Numbered from the stretch's first letter, positions 34,726 through 44,042 are shown. The stretch is 64,000 nt of DNA from Ovoidimarina sediminis (GCF_032586175.1 NZ_JAWHTE010000010.1:1-64000); one strand, 5' to 3'. Translations and numbers: made by a program. Notes: generated by a model not told the origin, from the letters alone.

Positions 34726-35000
34726 CGGTGCTTTTTAGCTCGGTTTTTCTCTGTACGGTAGGGAGCATCCATCGTCCAGATGCCATAAATTTAATGGCCG
34801 AAAGCGGGAAGTGTTGGCTCACGTGGGGTGAACACGGTATCGTCCGGTCGCTCCATCCGTTTTAACTAGGCCAGATTCTTTGCGTCGCCACTATGGCGAA
34901 GAAACCGGTGAGACGAGCGAAGGTATGGTGTAATGTACCGCGCCGGTCTCCAACGCTAACAAGGTGGGGGAGCGTTCCGCCGTTCCCCCGTCATCCCATC

Positions 35001-36911
35001 TCAACCCTGTGGCGTGTACCAGATCGGCGAGGTATAGGCGCGCTCCTGCTGCGTCGCTCGCTTGCCTTCCGGTATCTCGACACCGAAAAATGCGGCATCG
35101 TAGGTCAGCCAGCTCGGCGTCGGAATTTCGAGGACGCGGACGTAGTAGAACGCGCGCTGCGTCGGATCGAAGTCCGGGTCCTGCCAGAAGCCTTGAAGGA
35201 ACGGCTCGCCGATGGAGTTGGTATAGGTCGCCGCCGGGACGTCGACCGTATTGCCGGCCGCTGGCAGCTTGCCATCCGCTCCCAGCTCGCGATCGTCCGA
35301 CCACGCGACATCGAAAACCCGTTCCTCGGTCGTGCCGTCGGGCGTTGTCCAGCCCTTAATAATTTGTACCCGGTCGAGGTTCGCGCCGTCGGGATCGCGG
35401 ATTGCCCGGATGAGGAACCCGGGCGCCGCACCCTCCGGAGCCGCAGCCAGGTCGCCGCCCATGGGAACACCGTTGTTGTAGCCGTGGGCCGCGAAGTCCG
35501 AGCGTTCAAGGTCGCTTTCTTCAAAGCCGAAACCACCGAAGACACGCACGCGCAGCCGAGTGCCAGTGGTCGCGAAGGTCTCCTTCCGCTTCATCGCATC
35601 CCAGAGCGCTTCGCGGGTGTTTTCCCTTGCCCAGACCGCGGCAAGGCCCGCCGCAAGTCCATCTCCGACAATTTGGTCATCCGACGGATCGTCCGGCGTG
35701 AAACGGCCAGTGATCTGCTCCTCAAAGCGGATTGGGTCGGCCGTCGGCTCAACAAGTGTCACCTTGCCAAAGAAGTTGTTCTCTTGCGCTGTCGAAAGAC
35801 CAGTGTGACTGTCAGTAGAGCCCACCACACCCATTTTGAACGGGTTCACGCCGAGTTCGGCCTCGTAGGCCAATCCGCGCTTCCAGGCCGCGCGGGCGTA
35901 TTCCCGCGGCAGCATTTCCGGCGTCTTGGGCTGTTCACCAAAACTGCCCTTGTCCCAGGTATAGTAATCGGCAAACTCATCCTGCGGCGAGAGCATCGGG
36001 TGCGCCTCGCCATCGCCCTTGATCTGGGTAACTTCATAGATCGGTTCCCATCTCTGCCGGCGCTCGGCGTAGTCTGCGCTGAGCGGTTCGCCTGACAGGG
36101 TCACGTCGTCGAACATCAGCCCGTTCGAGAGGTTTCCATTGTGTGGAATGGCCAACAGGCGGCCACCCGTCAACTCTTCGTAGTCGGCCATCCACTGCCA
36201 GAGATCCTCTGGATCATCGCTGTTGTAAGTGGAGAACGGGACGACTTGGTCCGCCAGTTCCTTGCCGTCGCGGAAAATGACGTTCCGATGCAGGTTGTTG
36301 CCGTCAGGGCCCGAGGTCCACTCGTAGCCAATGAACGCGGTAAAGCTGCCGGGCTGGTTGTGCCGTTCTGCTGCCTCGGTGACGCGGGACCACATGGTTT
36401 CGTCGAGACCGGACCCGGCCATCGGGTCGCCTCCGCCCGGTGTGTTCACAGCCCCGAACCACTGTACATAGGTTTCGTCGCGCGCGTCGATTGTCCGCGG
36501 CGCGTAGGTTTCTGCAAGGGTACGGGCCCAGTCATTATAGTCAAGAAGCGGGCTCTGCTCCTCTAACGCGATGGCTATGCCCAAATTTTCAGAGTGATCA
36601 GCCACAACCAGGAAATCGAGCGGCCTTTTCAGGCGTGCCGGTATGCCTTGCGAAGAGATGACTTCCTCACCTTTGGCAAAGCGGAAGGCATCGTCCGGCG
36701 TCGTGGTCGCGAGGGCAAGACCCGCATCGGCTGAAAAGGCAGTGTGAAGATGCGTATCGCCGAAGAACACCTGGTTTGGGAAGTCCTCCTGCAGGTAGGG
36801 CGAGTATTCAATCTCCCGATCGGGGAAAGAATGCCCGAGCTCCTGAGAAAATGTAGGATACGCAAAACAGAGGGTTAATATCGTGGTAAAAAGATAGATC
36901 GCGTTTTTCAT
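35001..36911 (-). CDS. DUF3604 protein, copy 1 (PHP-like metal-site motifs)
   Basis: From ATG 36911 the product has 636 residues with a signal peptide (about 1-22, YPTFSQ). Motifs typical of DUF3604 (PF12228) are present: FFGDTHLHTAFSADAGL (about 49-65), LDFLVVADHSENLG, LLAIPHNGNLSNGLMF and VVGSTDSHTGLS. The HxH, DH, H and D-x-H residues together look like the metal site of the PHP phosphoesterase superfamily, so a metal-dependent hydrolase is inferred; no function is established for DUF3604. The C-terminal half is beta-rich (about 480-620: 'DPDGANLDRVQIIKGWTTPDG') and ends TSPIWYTPQG. Secreted. Upstream of PpiC and HupE. An IS5 element lies 13 bases before the ATG, replacing the native leader. 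Confidence 0.88.
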   Translation of the reverse strand: MKNAIYLFTTILTLCFAYPTFSQELGHSFPDREIEYSPYLQEDFPNQVFFGDTHLHTAFSADAGLALATTTPDDAFRFAKGEEVISSQGIPARLKRPLDFLVVADHSENLGIAIALEEQSPLLDYNDWARTLAETYAPRTIDARDETYVQWFGAVNTPGGGDPMAGSGLDETMWSRVTEAAERHNQPGSFTAFIGYEWTSGPDGNNLHRNVIFRDGKELADQVVPFSTYNSDDPEDLWQWMADYEELTGGRLLAIPHNGNLSNGLMFDDVTLSGEPLSADYAERRQRWEPIYEVTQIKGDGEAHPMLSPQDEFADYYTWDKGSFGEQPKTPEMLPREYARAAWKRGLAYEAELGVNPFKMGVVGSTDSHTGLSTAQENNFFGKVTLVEPTADPIRFEEQITGRFTPDDPSDDQIVGDGLAAGLAAVWARENTREALWDAMKRKETFATTGTRLRVRVFGGFGFEESDLERSDFAAHGYNNGVPMGGDLAAAPEGAAPGFLIRAIRDPDGANLDRVQIIKGWTTPDGTTEERVFDVAWSDDRELGADGKLPAAGNTVDVPAATYTNSIGEPFLQGFWQDPDFDPTQRAFYYVRVLEIPTPSWLTYDAAFFGVEIPEGKRATQQERAYTSPIWYTPQG

Positions 36912-36944
36912 ATATATACCTGTAGGGTCTGGACTCATTGAGTT

Positions 36945-37334
36945 TCAAAGCCAGTAAATGACAGTTGCAGCCAGAGCGATGGCTGAGAGGAAGACCTTCG
37001 GACAGCGGTCGTATCGGGTTGCCACACGCCGCCAATCTTTAAGCCTGCCGAACATGATCTCGATCCGGTTGCGACGTTTGTATCGGCGCTTGTCGTACTT
37101 CACAGTCTTCTTGCGCTGTTTTCGTCCGGGGATGCAGGCGCGTATGCCTTTGTCTTTCAACGCCTCTCTGAACCAGTCCGCATCATATCCGCGGTCTCCG
37201 AGCAGCCAGTCGACGTCAGGCAGGCTGCTCAGCAATGCCCGTGCGCCGATGTAGTCGCTGACCTGACCGGCCGTGACGAACAGGTTGAGCGGTCGGCCCT
37301 GGCTGTCGCAGATGGCATGCAGCTTAATGTTCAT
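36945..37334 (-). CDS. IS5-family transposase OrfB
   Basis: The second frame provides the rest of the DDE domain: 'MNIKLHAICDSQGRPLNLFVTAGQVSDYIGARALL', the second Asp in 'DWLLGDRGYDADWFREAL', and the catalytic Glu in 'YKRRNRIEIMFGRLKDWRRVATRYDR'. A fused OrfAB made by programmed frameshifting at the slippery run is the expected active transposase. The frame is intact. Confidence 0.9.
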   Translation of the reverse strand: MNIKLHAICDSQGRPLNLFVTAGQVSDYIGARALLSSLPDVDWLLGDRGYDADWFREALKDKGIRACIPGRKQRKKTVKYDKRRYKRRNRIEIMFGRLKDWRRVATRYDRCPKVFLSAIALAATVIYWL

Positions 37335-37354
37335 GCCGCCCTTGGTCCGGCCAA

Positions 37355-37702
37355 TCAGGCGTCCACGCCCCCCTTTTTCACGCCCAAGCTGGTCGCTGTT
37401 CGGTGGGCCTTGAGATAGGTCGCGTCGATCATGACGGTCTTCTGTTCGCCGTGCCCGGCAGCCAGACCTGCCATCATCCGGGCGAAGACGCCCTTATCGC
37501 TCCACCGCTTCCAGCGGTTGTAGAGGGTCTTGTGCGGGCCATATGCTGCAGGCGCGTCGCGCCAACGTAAGCCATTGCGATTGATGAAGATAATCCCACT
37601 CAATACACGCCGGTCGTCGACCCGTGGTTTGCCGTGGGACTTCGGGAAAAAGGGCTCAAGGCGCGCCATCTGCGCATCCGTCAGCCAGAAAAGATCAGAC
37701 AT
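37355..37702 (-). CDS. IS5-family transposase OrfA
   Basis: From ATG 37702 the first frame encodes the N-terminal helix-turn-helix part (LFWLTDAQMARLEPFFPKSHGKPRVDDRRVLSGIIFINRNGLRWRDAP) and the first catalytic Asp block (MIDATYLKAHRTATSLGVKKGG). It ends just after an AAAAAGGGGGG slippery run at about 37370, where a -1 shift would fuse it to OrfB. This is standard for the IS427 group. No internal stop. Confidence 0.9.
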   Translation of the reverse strand: MSDLFWLTDAQMARLEPFFPKSHGKPRVDDRRVLSGIIFINRNGLRWRDAPAAYGPHKTLYNRWKRWSDKGVFARMMAGLAAGHGEQKTVMIDATYLKAHRTATSLGVKKGGVDA

Positions 37703-37953
37703 GTTCACCGCTCGGTTTTCGAGCCGTGAAACACGCCCCTACGCGGAAATCAATGGGTCCTGACCCTAAGCATCATCTTTCGTTCATGAGTAGCCGCACA
37801 TTAGAGAGCAAGGCAACTATCTTCTGTCTGGTTGTTTGTTACCGCAGTCCCGGTTCCCACTTGGTTCTTGTCGATAGAGGCACAAAAACGCAATGATGCG
37901 AGAGAGAGCGTCGTAAGGGGCTAAGCGCCCAAAACAATCCAAAGGAAGACTGT

Positions 37954-39483
37954 ATGAAGCCGTTATTTGTTGCGATCGGGCTCGCCCTGTCTCTTCTCGC
38001 CGGATGCTCTGGTGGCGACCGCTCATTCGAACAGACGCCGTCCTACGCGCCAGATCAGCCGACAAATACAAAGCTGGCCCGCGCGGTTCGGAGCCTGGGC
38101 GATCCCGGCGACGGCCGGTCCGGAGTTCGCCTGATCGGCAACGGGGAAGAGGCGTTCGCCTCCCGGCTCGCGCTCGCCGCGGCAGCGGAAAAAACGATCG
38201 ACGCCCAGTACTACCTCTTGCACAACGATCTCACCGGCCAGATCTTCGCGTGGAGCCTTCTTGAAGCCGCCGACCGGGGCGTGCGGGTTAGGCTCTTGCT
38301 CGATGACATGGACACTGAAGGTTATGACGCCGCGACGGCGGCTCTTGACGCTCATGAGAACATCGAAATCCGACTATTCAATCCGTTCTGGAGGGACCAA
38401 AGCCTTCTGACGGCCGGCCTTACCGATTTCAAGCGGATCAACCGCCGGATGCATAACAAATCAATGACAGCCGACAATGCGATTACTATCGTAGGAGGGC
38501 GCAATATCGGCGACGAGTATTTCCTTGCCAAGCGGGAAATGAACTACTCGGACCTCGATGTTCTGGCCGCCGGGCCAGTGGTCGACGAGGTATCGAAAAA
38601 TTTCGACGACTACTGGAACAGCAAGTTTGCCGTGCCTGCCAGCGCGGTCGTCGGAGAGCCTGAAGGATTTACGCTCACCGAAGCGCGAGAGCGCCTCAAG
38701 GCGATCATGGGTGACGCGCGTGAAACGGAATATGCCACTGTCGTACGCAAGGCGGCCGAAGAGAATTTCACCCAATCCACATTGTCGCTCAACTGGGTTC
38801 CTGCTCGGATGTATTCGGATCCGCCTTCAAAAGCAGCAGGCGAGGACAACGACGAAGAGATACTGGCTTCGCAACTCGCGAGATACTTCGCCGGAGCGAC
38901 GTCAAAGGTAGAGATCATCTCCGCTTATTTCGTTCCGCGGAAGCGCGGGACCGCATGGTTGCAGGAGCTTGAGGCTCAGGGCGTCGAGGTGTCCGTGGTA
39001 ACAAATTCGCTGGCGTCGAATGACGTCAAACCGGTTTACGCGCATTACGCAAAGGACAGGCGGGCGCTACTCGAAGGTGGGATCGAACTCTATGAGCTTC
39101 GCCCCGATGCGGATCGCGAACAACGACGCGGTGTCAACTGGGGCCAGTCCCAATCCGGCCTGCATACAAAAGCATTCACGATTGACGGCCGGTATCTCTT
39201 TGTCGGCTCCTTCAACTGGGACCCCCGTTCAGTAAACATCAATACCGAGATGGGTATACTGATCGACTCAGCCGAGTTCACGGCGAGTGCGTCGAAAGCA
39301 CTGAGAGAGGTCCTTGAGGCAGAAACATTTGCGGTTCGGCTGGAAGAAGACGATCGGATCTCCTGGACCCAGACTGACCCGGACGGAACGCGGCGGATCT
39401 ACTACTACGAGCCGACAGGATCGCCCTGGGATCATTTTGTGGCGAAGTTCTACCGGATCCTTCCAATCGGCTCCCAACTCTGA
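37954..39483 (+). CDS. ClsC-like phospholipase D family lipoprotein, copy 3
   Basis: This 509-residue lipoprotein has a signal peptide with lipobox LAGC (about residue 19). Motif 1 is HNKSMTADNAITIVGGRNIGDEYF (about 168-190) and motif 2 HTKAFTIDGRYLFVGSFNWDPRS (about 406-428); both HKD sets are complete. 'IDAQYYLLHNDLTGQIFAWSLLEAADRGVRVRLLLDDMD' is the ClsC-type core. Compared with copy 2 the order of motifs and spacing is the same; the N-terminal anchor differs (lipid against transmembrane helix). A phosphatidyl-transfer or phospholipase role at the envelope is inferred. It lies just beyond the IS5 element. Confidence 0.88.
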   Translation: MKPLFVAIGLALSLLAGCSGGDRSFEQTPSYAPDQPTNTKLARAVRSLGDPGDGRSGVRLIGNGEEAFASRLALAAAAEKTIDAQYYLLHNDLTGQIFAWSLLEAADRGVRVRLLLDDMDTEGYDAATAALDAHENIEIRLFNPFWRDQSLLTAGLTDFKRINRRMHNKSMTADNAITIVGGRNIGDEYFLAKREMNYSDLDVLAAGPVVDEVSKNFDDYWNSKFAVPASAVVGEPEGFTLTEARERLKAIMGDARETEYATVVRKAAEENFTQSTLSLNWVPARMYSDPPSKAAGEDNDEEILASQLARYFAGATSKVEIISAYFVPRKRGTAWLQELEAQGVEVSVVTNSLASNDVKPVYAHYAKDRRALLEGGIELYELRPDADREQRRGVNWGQSQSGLHTKAFTIDGRYLFVGSFNWDPRSVNINTEMGILIDSAEFTASASKALREVLEAETFAVRLEEDDRISWTQTDPDGTRRIYYYEPTGSPWDHFVAKFYRILPIGSQL

Positions 39484-40067
39484 TCGCGCCCCCAGAATGC
39501 ACGGACACGTCATTTCCAAACGCCACGTTTGTTCGCTGGTTTTACCAAGTCAAAGAGCGCTCCGTCTTAACGGCAAGGATGGAGCGTCGGCATGGATATC
39601 GACTTTGATCCAATTTCACGGAGAAATGGACGGCATATGTCCGGGATTGCCGAAAGCGGGAGATCGCCGCGTCACCTCAAATCGACGACAAAGATTTTGT
39701 TTCTTAGCTCAATAGTTCACCTAATGAGATCGACCAGCGTCGCCTCTATTATACTGGGGATTAGGCCCCTATCTGCGGCACCCTGTCATACACTTGGCTC
39801 ACCTTGCTGGCACCCTGAGGTGATCCGATGGGCCTCGATAGTAGGGTGCCGCTTCCCTCCCCTTGCGTTCTATCCATGTGGCTAAGGGACCCCCACGGGG
39901 GGTAAGTCTGGGAAGGTTCACGTAGATAACCCGCGCAGATTTTTTCCCCAAAACACGGATCAAATCCAATAAAAGGGGCACACGCCGAGACACAGGTTCT
40001 CGGATAAATGCGAACATCTAACTCAAACGCTTGTCTATTGATTGATGCAGTCTCAGCCGAAGAGTTG
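39484..40067. other. Intergenic region with repeat fragments, no clear gene
   Basis: The stretch after the third PLD contains a direct repeat GGCACCCTG (about 39778 and 39809) and an inverted repeat GGCACCCT/AGGGTGCC (39809-39816, 39843-39850), which resemble IS-end structure. A minus-strand frame at 39799-40017 (72 residues, Arg/Pro-rich) may be the tail of a decayed transposase gene, but I cannot assign it. No gene is supported. Confidence 0.35.
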
Positions 40068-40106
40068 AGCCACTGCTGGCCACACCGTTTTTGGCCTGCG
40101 GTGGCT
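40068..40106 (+). ncRNA. Structured leader upstream of IS110 recombinase 1 (candidate bridge-RNA region)
   Basis: AGCCAC...GTGGCT, GC...GC and GGCCA...TGGCC nest into one long imperfect hairpin with an internal T/T mismatch and a loop of about 10 bases, about 130-170 bases before the IS110 start. A second hairpin CCGAGCC-CCG-GGCTCGG lies at 40194-40210. IS110 elements are known to encode a non-coding bridge RNA in the flank before the recombinase. Its presence here is inferred from position and structure only. Confidence 0.45.
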
Positions 40107-40235
40107 GGGTGCGGGCCGTGAAAACGCTGGTCGTTTCGGGGCAGAATCTGAGTATGGCCGCCCCCGTCTTTAGCCTGAGACCCGAACGGATACCCGAGCC
40201 CCGGGCTCGGATGACAAGCATGGGAGATGCGAAAG

Positions 40236-41174
40236 ATGACAGAGATTACCATCGGGATCGATGTCTCGAAAGACAGGTTGGACGTCCACCGCTTACCGAC
40301 CGGTGAAGAGCAAGACTTCGCGAATACCAAGTCCGGTTTGACCGCGTTGATCCGATGGCTTGGCGCAGGCCCTGTCCTACGCATCGTCTTCGAGCCGACC
40401 GGGCGCTATCATCGCGACCTGGAGCGACGCCTCGCTGCAGCATGCTATGCGCTGGTCAAGGTGAACCCACGGCAGGCAAAACGGCTCTGCGAAGCCCTCG
40501 GCGTGCGCGCCAAGACCGACCGCGCAGATGCCGCCATGCTGGCACGCATGGGTGCTGCGCTGGCACTGGAGCCGCAACCGGTCCGGCCGGACATCCTGAA
40601 CGAACTCAATGAACTGGTTGTCGCCCGACGGGCACTGATCAAGGACCGGACAGCAGCGAAGAACCGCGCCAAAGGCCTGCGCCTTGCCCTCCTGCGTCGG
40701 CAGAATGCCACCCGCCTGGGCAGGATCGAGGCCGACCTTGCGGCCATCGACAAAGCCATCGCCGTTCTGATCGCATCCGATCCGGCACTCGCCAGGAAAC
40801 AGACGATCCTTCTCAGCATTCCCGGCGTCTCGGATGTTACGGCGGCGGCGCTTCTCGCCCTGGCCCCGGAACTTGGCGATCTCGATCAGCGCCAGATCGC
40901 CGCGCTGGCGGGCCTCGCGCCCATCACCCGCCAGTCCGGAAATTGGCGTGGGCAATCCTTCATCCGGGGCGGACGCGCGCGCCTGCGCGAGGCCCTCTAC
41001 ATGCCAGCGCTCACCGCCATCAGGACAAACCCCGACTTCAAACGCATCTACGCCAGACTCACAGACAGCGGCAAACCAGCCAAGGTCGCCATTACTGCCG
41101 TCATGCGAAAGCTCGTCATCCTCGCAAACGCGCTCCTACGAGACCAACGAAATTGGTCGCCAGAAGCGCCTTGA
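40236..41174 (+). CDS. IS110-family transposase/recombinase, copy 1
   Basis: Start at 40236, nine bases after GGGAG; the earlier in-frame ATG (40227) overlaps that site. Product 312 residues. The N-terminal RuvC-like DEDD domain shows ITIGIDVSKDRLDVH, IVFEPTGRYHRDLE and VRAKTDRADAAMLA. The C-terminal Transposase_20 domain shows the helix-hairpin-helix-like 'LLSIPGVSDVTAAALLALAPELGDL' and the catalytic Ser region 'LAGLAPITRQSGNWRGQSFIRGGRARLREALYM'. IS110 enzymes are RNA-guided recombinases using a bridge RNA. The frame is intact, so it is potentially active. Confidence 0.92.
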   Translation: MTEITIGIDVSKDRLDVHRLPTGEEQDFANTKSGLTALIRWLGAGPVLRIVFEPTGRYHRDLERRLAAACYALVKVNPRQAKRLCEALGVRAKTDRADAAMLARMGAALALEPQPVRPDILNELNELVVARRALIKDRTAAKNRAKGLRLALLRRQNATRLGRIEADLAAIDKAIAVLIASDPALARKQTILLSIPGVSDVTAAALLALAPELGDLDQRQIAALAGLAPITRQSGNWRGQSFIRGGRARLREALYMPALTAIRTNPDFKRIYARLTDSGKPAKVAITAVMRKLVILANALLRDQRNWSPEAP

Positions 41175-41316
41175 CCAAACACGGATACTCAGATGACTGC
41201 GTTGAGGCCGAAGCAGCCACAAGCACATCATTGCGCTGTGGCCGCTTTCCGACAAATCGATGTTGTATCGCGTTGTACTTCCGCAAACTGAACCGAGAGC
41301 ACGAGCCTTTTACCGC

Positions 41317-43215
41317 CTAGCTAGGCGTATACCAGATGGGCGAGGTGTAGGCCCGTTCTTGCTGGCTCACATCCATGCCCTCGGGCAAGTCGACGCCGAA
41401 GAAGACACTGTCGTACGTAGTCCAGCGCGGGGTCGGAATCTCGATGACGCGAACATAGTAGAACGCCCGCTGTGACGCGTCGAAATCTGGGTCCTGCCAA
41501 AATGCCGCTAGGAACGGTGCGCCGATTGTGTTGGAATAACCGGCCGTGCCCGCATCGACGGTGTCGCCCACCGGCGGCAGCTTCCCATTGGCGCCGGGCG
41601 TCCGATCGCCAGACCACACCACGTCGTAGACGCGCTCCTGTGGCCCCTCCGCCGTAGTCCACCCCTTGATCACTTGAATTCGGTCGAGATTGGCGCCGTC
41701 AGGATCGCGCAATGCCTGGATGAGAAATCCCGGTGCGGCACCGTCCGGAGCGCTGCTCATGTCACCGCCCATCGGGACTCCCGCTTCGTATCCATACGCG
41801 GCGAAATCTGAACGGTTCATGTCCTCCGCCGTAAATTCCCATCCACCAAAGACACGCACGCGTAGTCTTGTGCCAGTGGTGGCGTAGACCTCCTTGCGTT
41901 CCATTGCGTCAAAGAGCGCCTCACGTGTGTTTTCGCGAGCCCAGACCGCAGCAATTCCCGAGGCGAGCGCATCAGCGTGGGTCAGGTCGTCTGAAGGGTC
42001 CGGTGTCGCCCGACCTGTGATCGTCTCGTTATAGCGGATCGGATCGCCTGTTGGTTCCACAAGCGCGACCTTGCCGAAGAAGTTGTCCTCCGTTGCTGTC
42101 GAAAGGCCGGTATGCGCATCGGTTGAGCCCACGACACCAAACTTGAACGGGTTGCTCCCCAGGTTTGCCTCATAGGTAAGGCCCCGCATCCACGCAGATC
42201 GGGCATATTCCTTGGGCAACATATCGGGTGTCTTCGGATCGGGGCCAAAGCTGCCCTTGTCCCATGTCCCATAGTGGGCGAACTCGTCATCGACGGAGAG
42301 CATGGGATGCGCTTCGCCATCTCCCTTCATTTGGGTGATCTCGTAGAGTGGTTCATACTGCATGCGCCGCTGCGCGTAAGCCGCAGTCAGCGGCTCGCCA
42401 GACAACGTGATGTCGTCGAACATCAGGCCGTTAGACAGATTGCCGCCATGGGGGATGGCAAGCATCCGTCCGCCGGTCGCCGTCTGATAATCCTCCATCC
42501 AGTCCCACAGCACCTCAGGGTCGTCGCTGTCGTAGGAACTGATCGGAACCTTCTGGTCGGCGAGATCTTTGCCGTCCCGATAGATGATGTTGCGATGCAT
42601 ATTCGACCCGTTCGGCTGTGACGTCCATTCGAAGCCGATAAAGGCCGTGAACGCACCCGGATCGTTGTGTCGTTCCGCGGCTTCTGTCGCTTTCTCCCAC
42701 ATCGTCTGACCGAAGGGCGTGCCAGCCAGAGGATCTTCCCCGGCAAAGGTCGCCCGCATCCAGAACTCGTAGGACGCAATCTTTGCTTCCTCCGTGCCAG
42801 GTGCCGCGATTTCCGCCAGCTGAGCACCCCATTCGGTGTCGGTCAGGACCGGGTCTTCCTCGGCCAACGCAGCAGGAATGCCGAGGTTTTCGGCGTGGTC
42901 TGTGACCACGAGAAAATCAAGCGGCCGCCTCAGACGCGCCGGAATTCCATTGGACGAGATTACCTGTTCGCCTTTGGCGAACCGAAACGCGTCGTCAGGG
43001 GTCGTTGTGGCGCCAACAAGGCCCGCATCGGCCGAGAACGCGGTATGCAGATGAGTGTCACCGAAGAAGACTTGGTTCGGGAAGTCTTCCTGCAGATAAG
43101 GTGAGTATTCAATTTCCCGATCGGGGATTGAATGACCTAGCTCCTGCGCGATGACCTGCGTGCATACAATTAGCCCGGCAAACGAAACGGATACAAAAGC
43201 CAGAGACTTTCTCAT
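41317..43215 (-). CDS. DUF3604 protein, copy 2
   Basis: From ATG 43215, preceded by AAGGGGGTATATTTG, the product has 632 residues with a signal peptide (VSFAGLIVCTQVIAQ). It parallels copy 1 over the whole length, from 'ELGHSIPDREIEYSPYLQEDFPNQVFFGDTHLHTAFSADAGL' to the same 'AYTSPIWYTP' end, and keeps the putative metal residues (GDTHLHT, VTDHAENLG, IPHGGN, GSTDAHTGLS, where Ala replaces Ser of DSH). Unlike copy 1, no PpiC or HupE gene follows; an IS110 element lies downstream, so a former operon may have been cut. Divergent from a Crp/Fnr regulator gene. Confidence 0.88.
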   Translation of the reverse strand: MRKSLAFVSVSFAGLIVCTQVIAQELGHSIPDREIEYSPYLQEDFPNQVFFGDTHLHTAFSADAGLVGATTTPDDAFRFAKGEQVISSNGIPARLRRPLDFLVVTDHAENLGIPAALAEEDPVLTDTEWGAQLAEIAAPGTEEAKIASYEFWMRATFAGEDPLAGTPFGQTMWEKATEAAERHNDPGAFTAFIGFEWTSQPNGSNMHRNIIYRDGKDLADQKVPISSYDSDDPEVLWDWMEDYQTATGGRMLAIPHGGNLSNGLMFDDITLSGEPLTAAYAQRRMQYEPLYEITQMKGDGEAHPMLSVDDEFAHYGTWDKGSFGPDPKTPDMLPKEYARSAWMRGLTYEANLGSNPFKFGVVGSTDAHTGLSTATEDNFFGKVALVEPTGDPIRYNETITGRATPDPSDDLTHADALASGIAAVWARENTREALFDAMERKEVYATTGTRLRVRVFGGWEFTAEDMNRSDFAAYGYEAGVPMGGDMSSAPDGAAPGFLIQALRDPDGANLDRIQVIKGWTTAEGPQERVYDVVWSGDRTPGANGKLPPVGDTVDAGTAGYSNTIGAPFLAAFWQDPDFDASQRAFYYVRVIEIPTPRWTTYDSVFFGVDLPEGMDVSQQERAYTSPIWYTPS

Positions 43216-43355
43216 CAAATATACCCCCTTAGAACATAAGAATGTCTGTGCCGCAGATTGACGTCCCGGCCTCTTCAGCGTTTCTTTGACGCTAGCACAC
43301 GCAAGGCGTGAACGAATGCCGATTCTAGGCAATCTAAGAGCGGAAAATCTTGTCC

Positions 43356-44042
43356 ATGTCTGAGTTTCGAAATTTGGGACAGCTTCCGAACGTTGCATGG
43401 CTTTCGATTGTCTCGGAAGCCGTGCGTATTCGGATACTACAGAGCTGTGTGCTTCGGGAAGCCGAACGCGGCAAAGTGCTTTATCGCTTTGGCGATGCGC
43501 CGGACGGACTATACGGATTGATTTCCGGCTGCATACGCATGGACACTGTTCAGTCGTCACATGGTCCTACGATGCTGAGCCTCTTCCACAGCGGATCATG
43601 GCTAGGCGAAGTCGAACTGTTTTCCAGGATGGGCCGTCTTACAACGCTGACAGCGCTTCGTCCGACCCGATACGCCTTCCTGTCAAATGCCGCCATCGAC
43701 GCAATCGCACGTGAAGCCCCGGAACTATGGAAGGCCCTTGGAAATCTTGCTGCAGAACACGTTAGCTTAGCAGTTGCAGCTATGGACGATCTCGCCATTC
43801 GCTCCTCACGCATCCGCGTCATGGCCATACTGCTTCGCCTTTGCGGCGCACGAATAGAAAACGGCTCTGGAGGGATTGCGAGGGAGTTGGATGTAACGCA
43901 AAGTGAACTCGCACAACTGGCAAACTTGTCGCGATCTGTGCTGAGCGATCTGCTTAATGAGATGGAAATTGAAGGCTTATTGAGCAGGGAGTACGGAAAA
44001 CTGACGATCCTCGACATCAAGAGATTGAAGCTAGAATTGTAA
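43356..44042 (+). CDS. Crp/Fnr-family transcriptional regulator
   Basis: ATG 43356 (a TTG at 43350 is in frame). Product 228 residues. The N-terminal cyclic-nucleotide-binding-like beta roll spans about 20-130 ('LYRFGDAPDGLYGLISGCIRMDT', 'GSWLGEVELFS'), followed by the dimerisation helix and a C-terminal winged helix with 'ELDVTQSELAQLANLSRSVLSDLLNEMEIEGLL' (recognition helix about 185-205). The N-terminus lacks the Cys cluster of Fnr, so oxygen sensing by an iron-sulfur cluster is unlikely; an effector is unknown. It is divergent from DUF3604 copy 2, with 140 bases between the starts, a natural place for its operator. Confidence 0.88.
   Translation: MSEFRNLGQLPNVAWLSIVSEAVRIRILQSCVLREAERGKVLYRFGDAPDGLYGLISGCIRMDTVQSSHGPTMLSLFHSGSWLGEVELFSRMGRLTTLTALRPTRYAFLSNAAIDAIAREAPELWKALGNLAAEHVSLAVAAMDDLAIRSSRIRVMAILLRLCGARIENGSGGIARELDVTQSELAQLANLSRSVLSDLLNEMEIEGLLSREYGKLTILDIKRLKLEL

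Larger units (their letters stand above)
36925..37766 (-). mobile_element. IS5-family (IS427-like) element, complete
   Basis: Terminal inverted repeats GGGTCTGGACTCATTGA (left, plus strand) and GGGTCAGGACCCATTGA (reverse complement of the right end) enclose two overlapping transposase frames. The element of 842 bases is flanked by a TA dinucleotide on each side (36923-36924 and 37767-37768), a typical IS427-group target duplication. The left end lies 13 bases upstream of the DUF3604 start codon. Confidence 0.9.

Noticed and set aside
34893..36095. 400-residue plus-strand reading frame
   Set aside because: Antisense shadow of DUF3604 copy 1, rich in Arg and without any recognisable domain.
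39799..40017. 72-residue minus-strand frame between the third PLD and IS110
   Set aside because: No ribosome binding site and no recognised motif; at most a relic, so it was not called as a gene.
43216..43355. Search for an FNR-type box (TTGAT-N4-ATCAA) in the DUF3604/Crp gap
   Set aside because: No convincing match was seen by eye.
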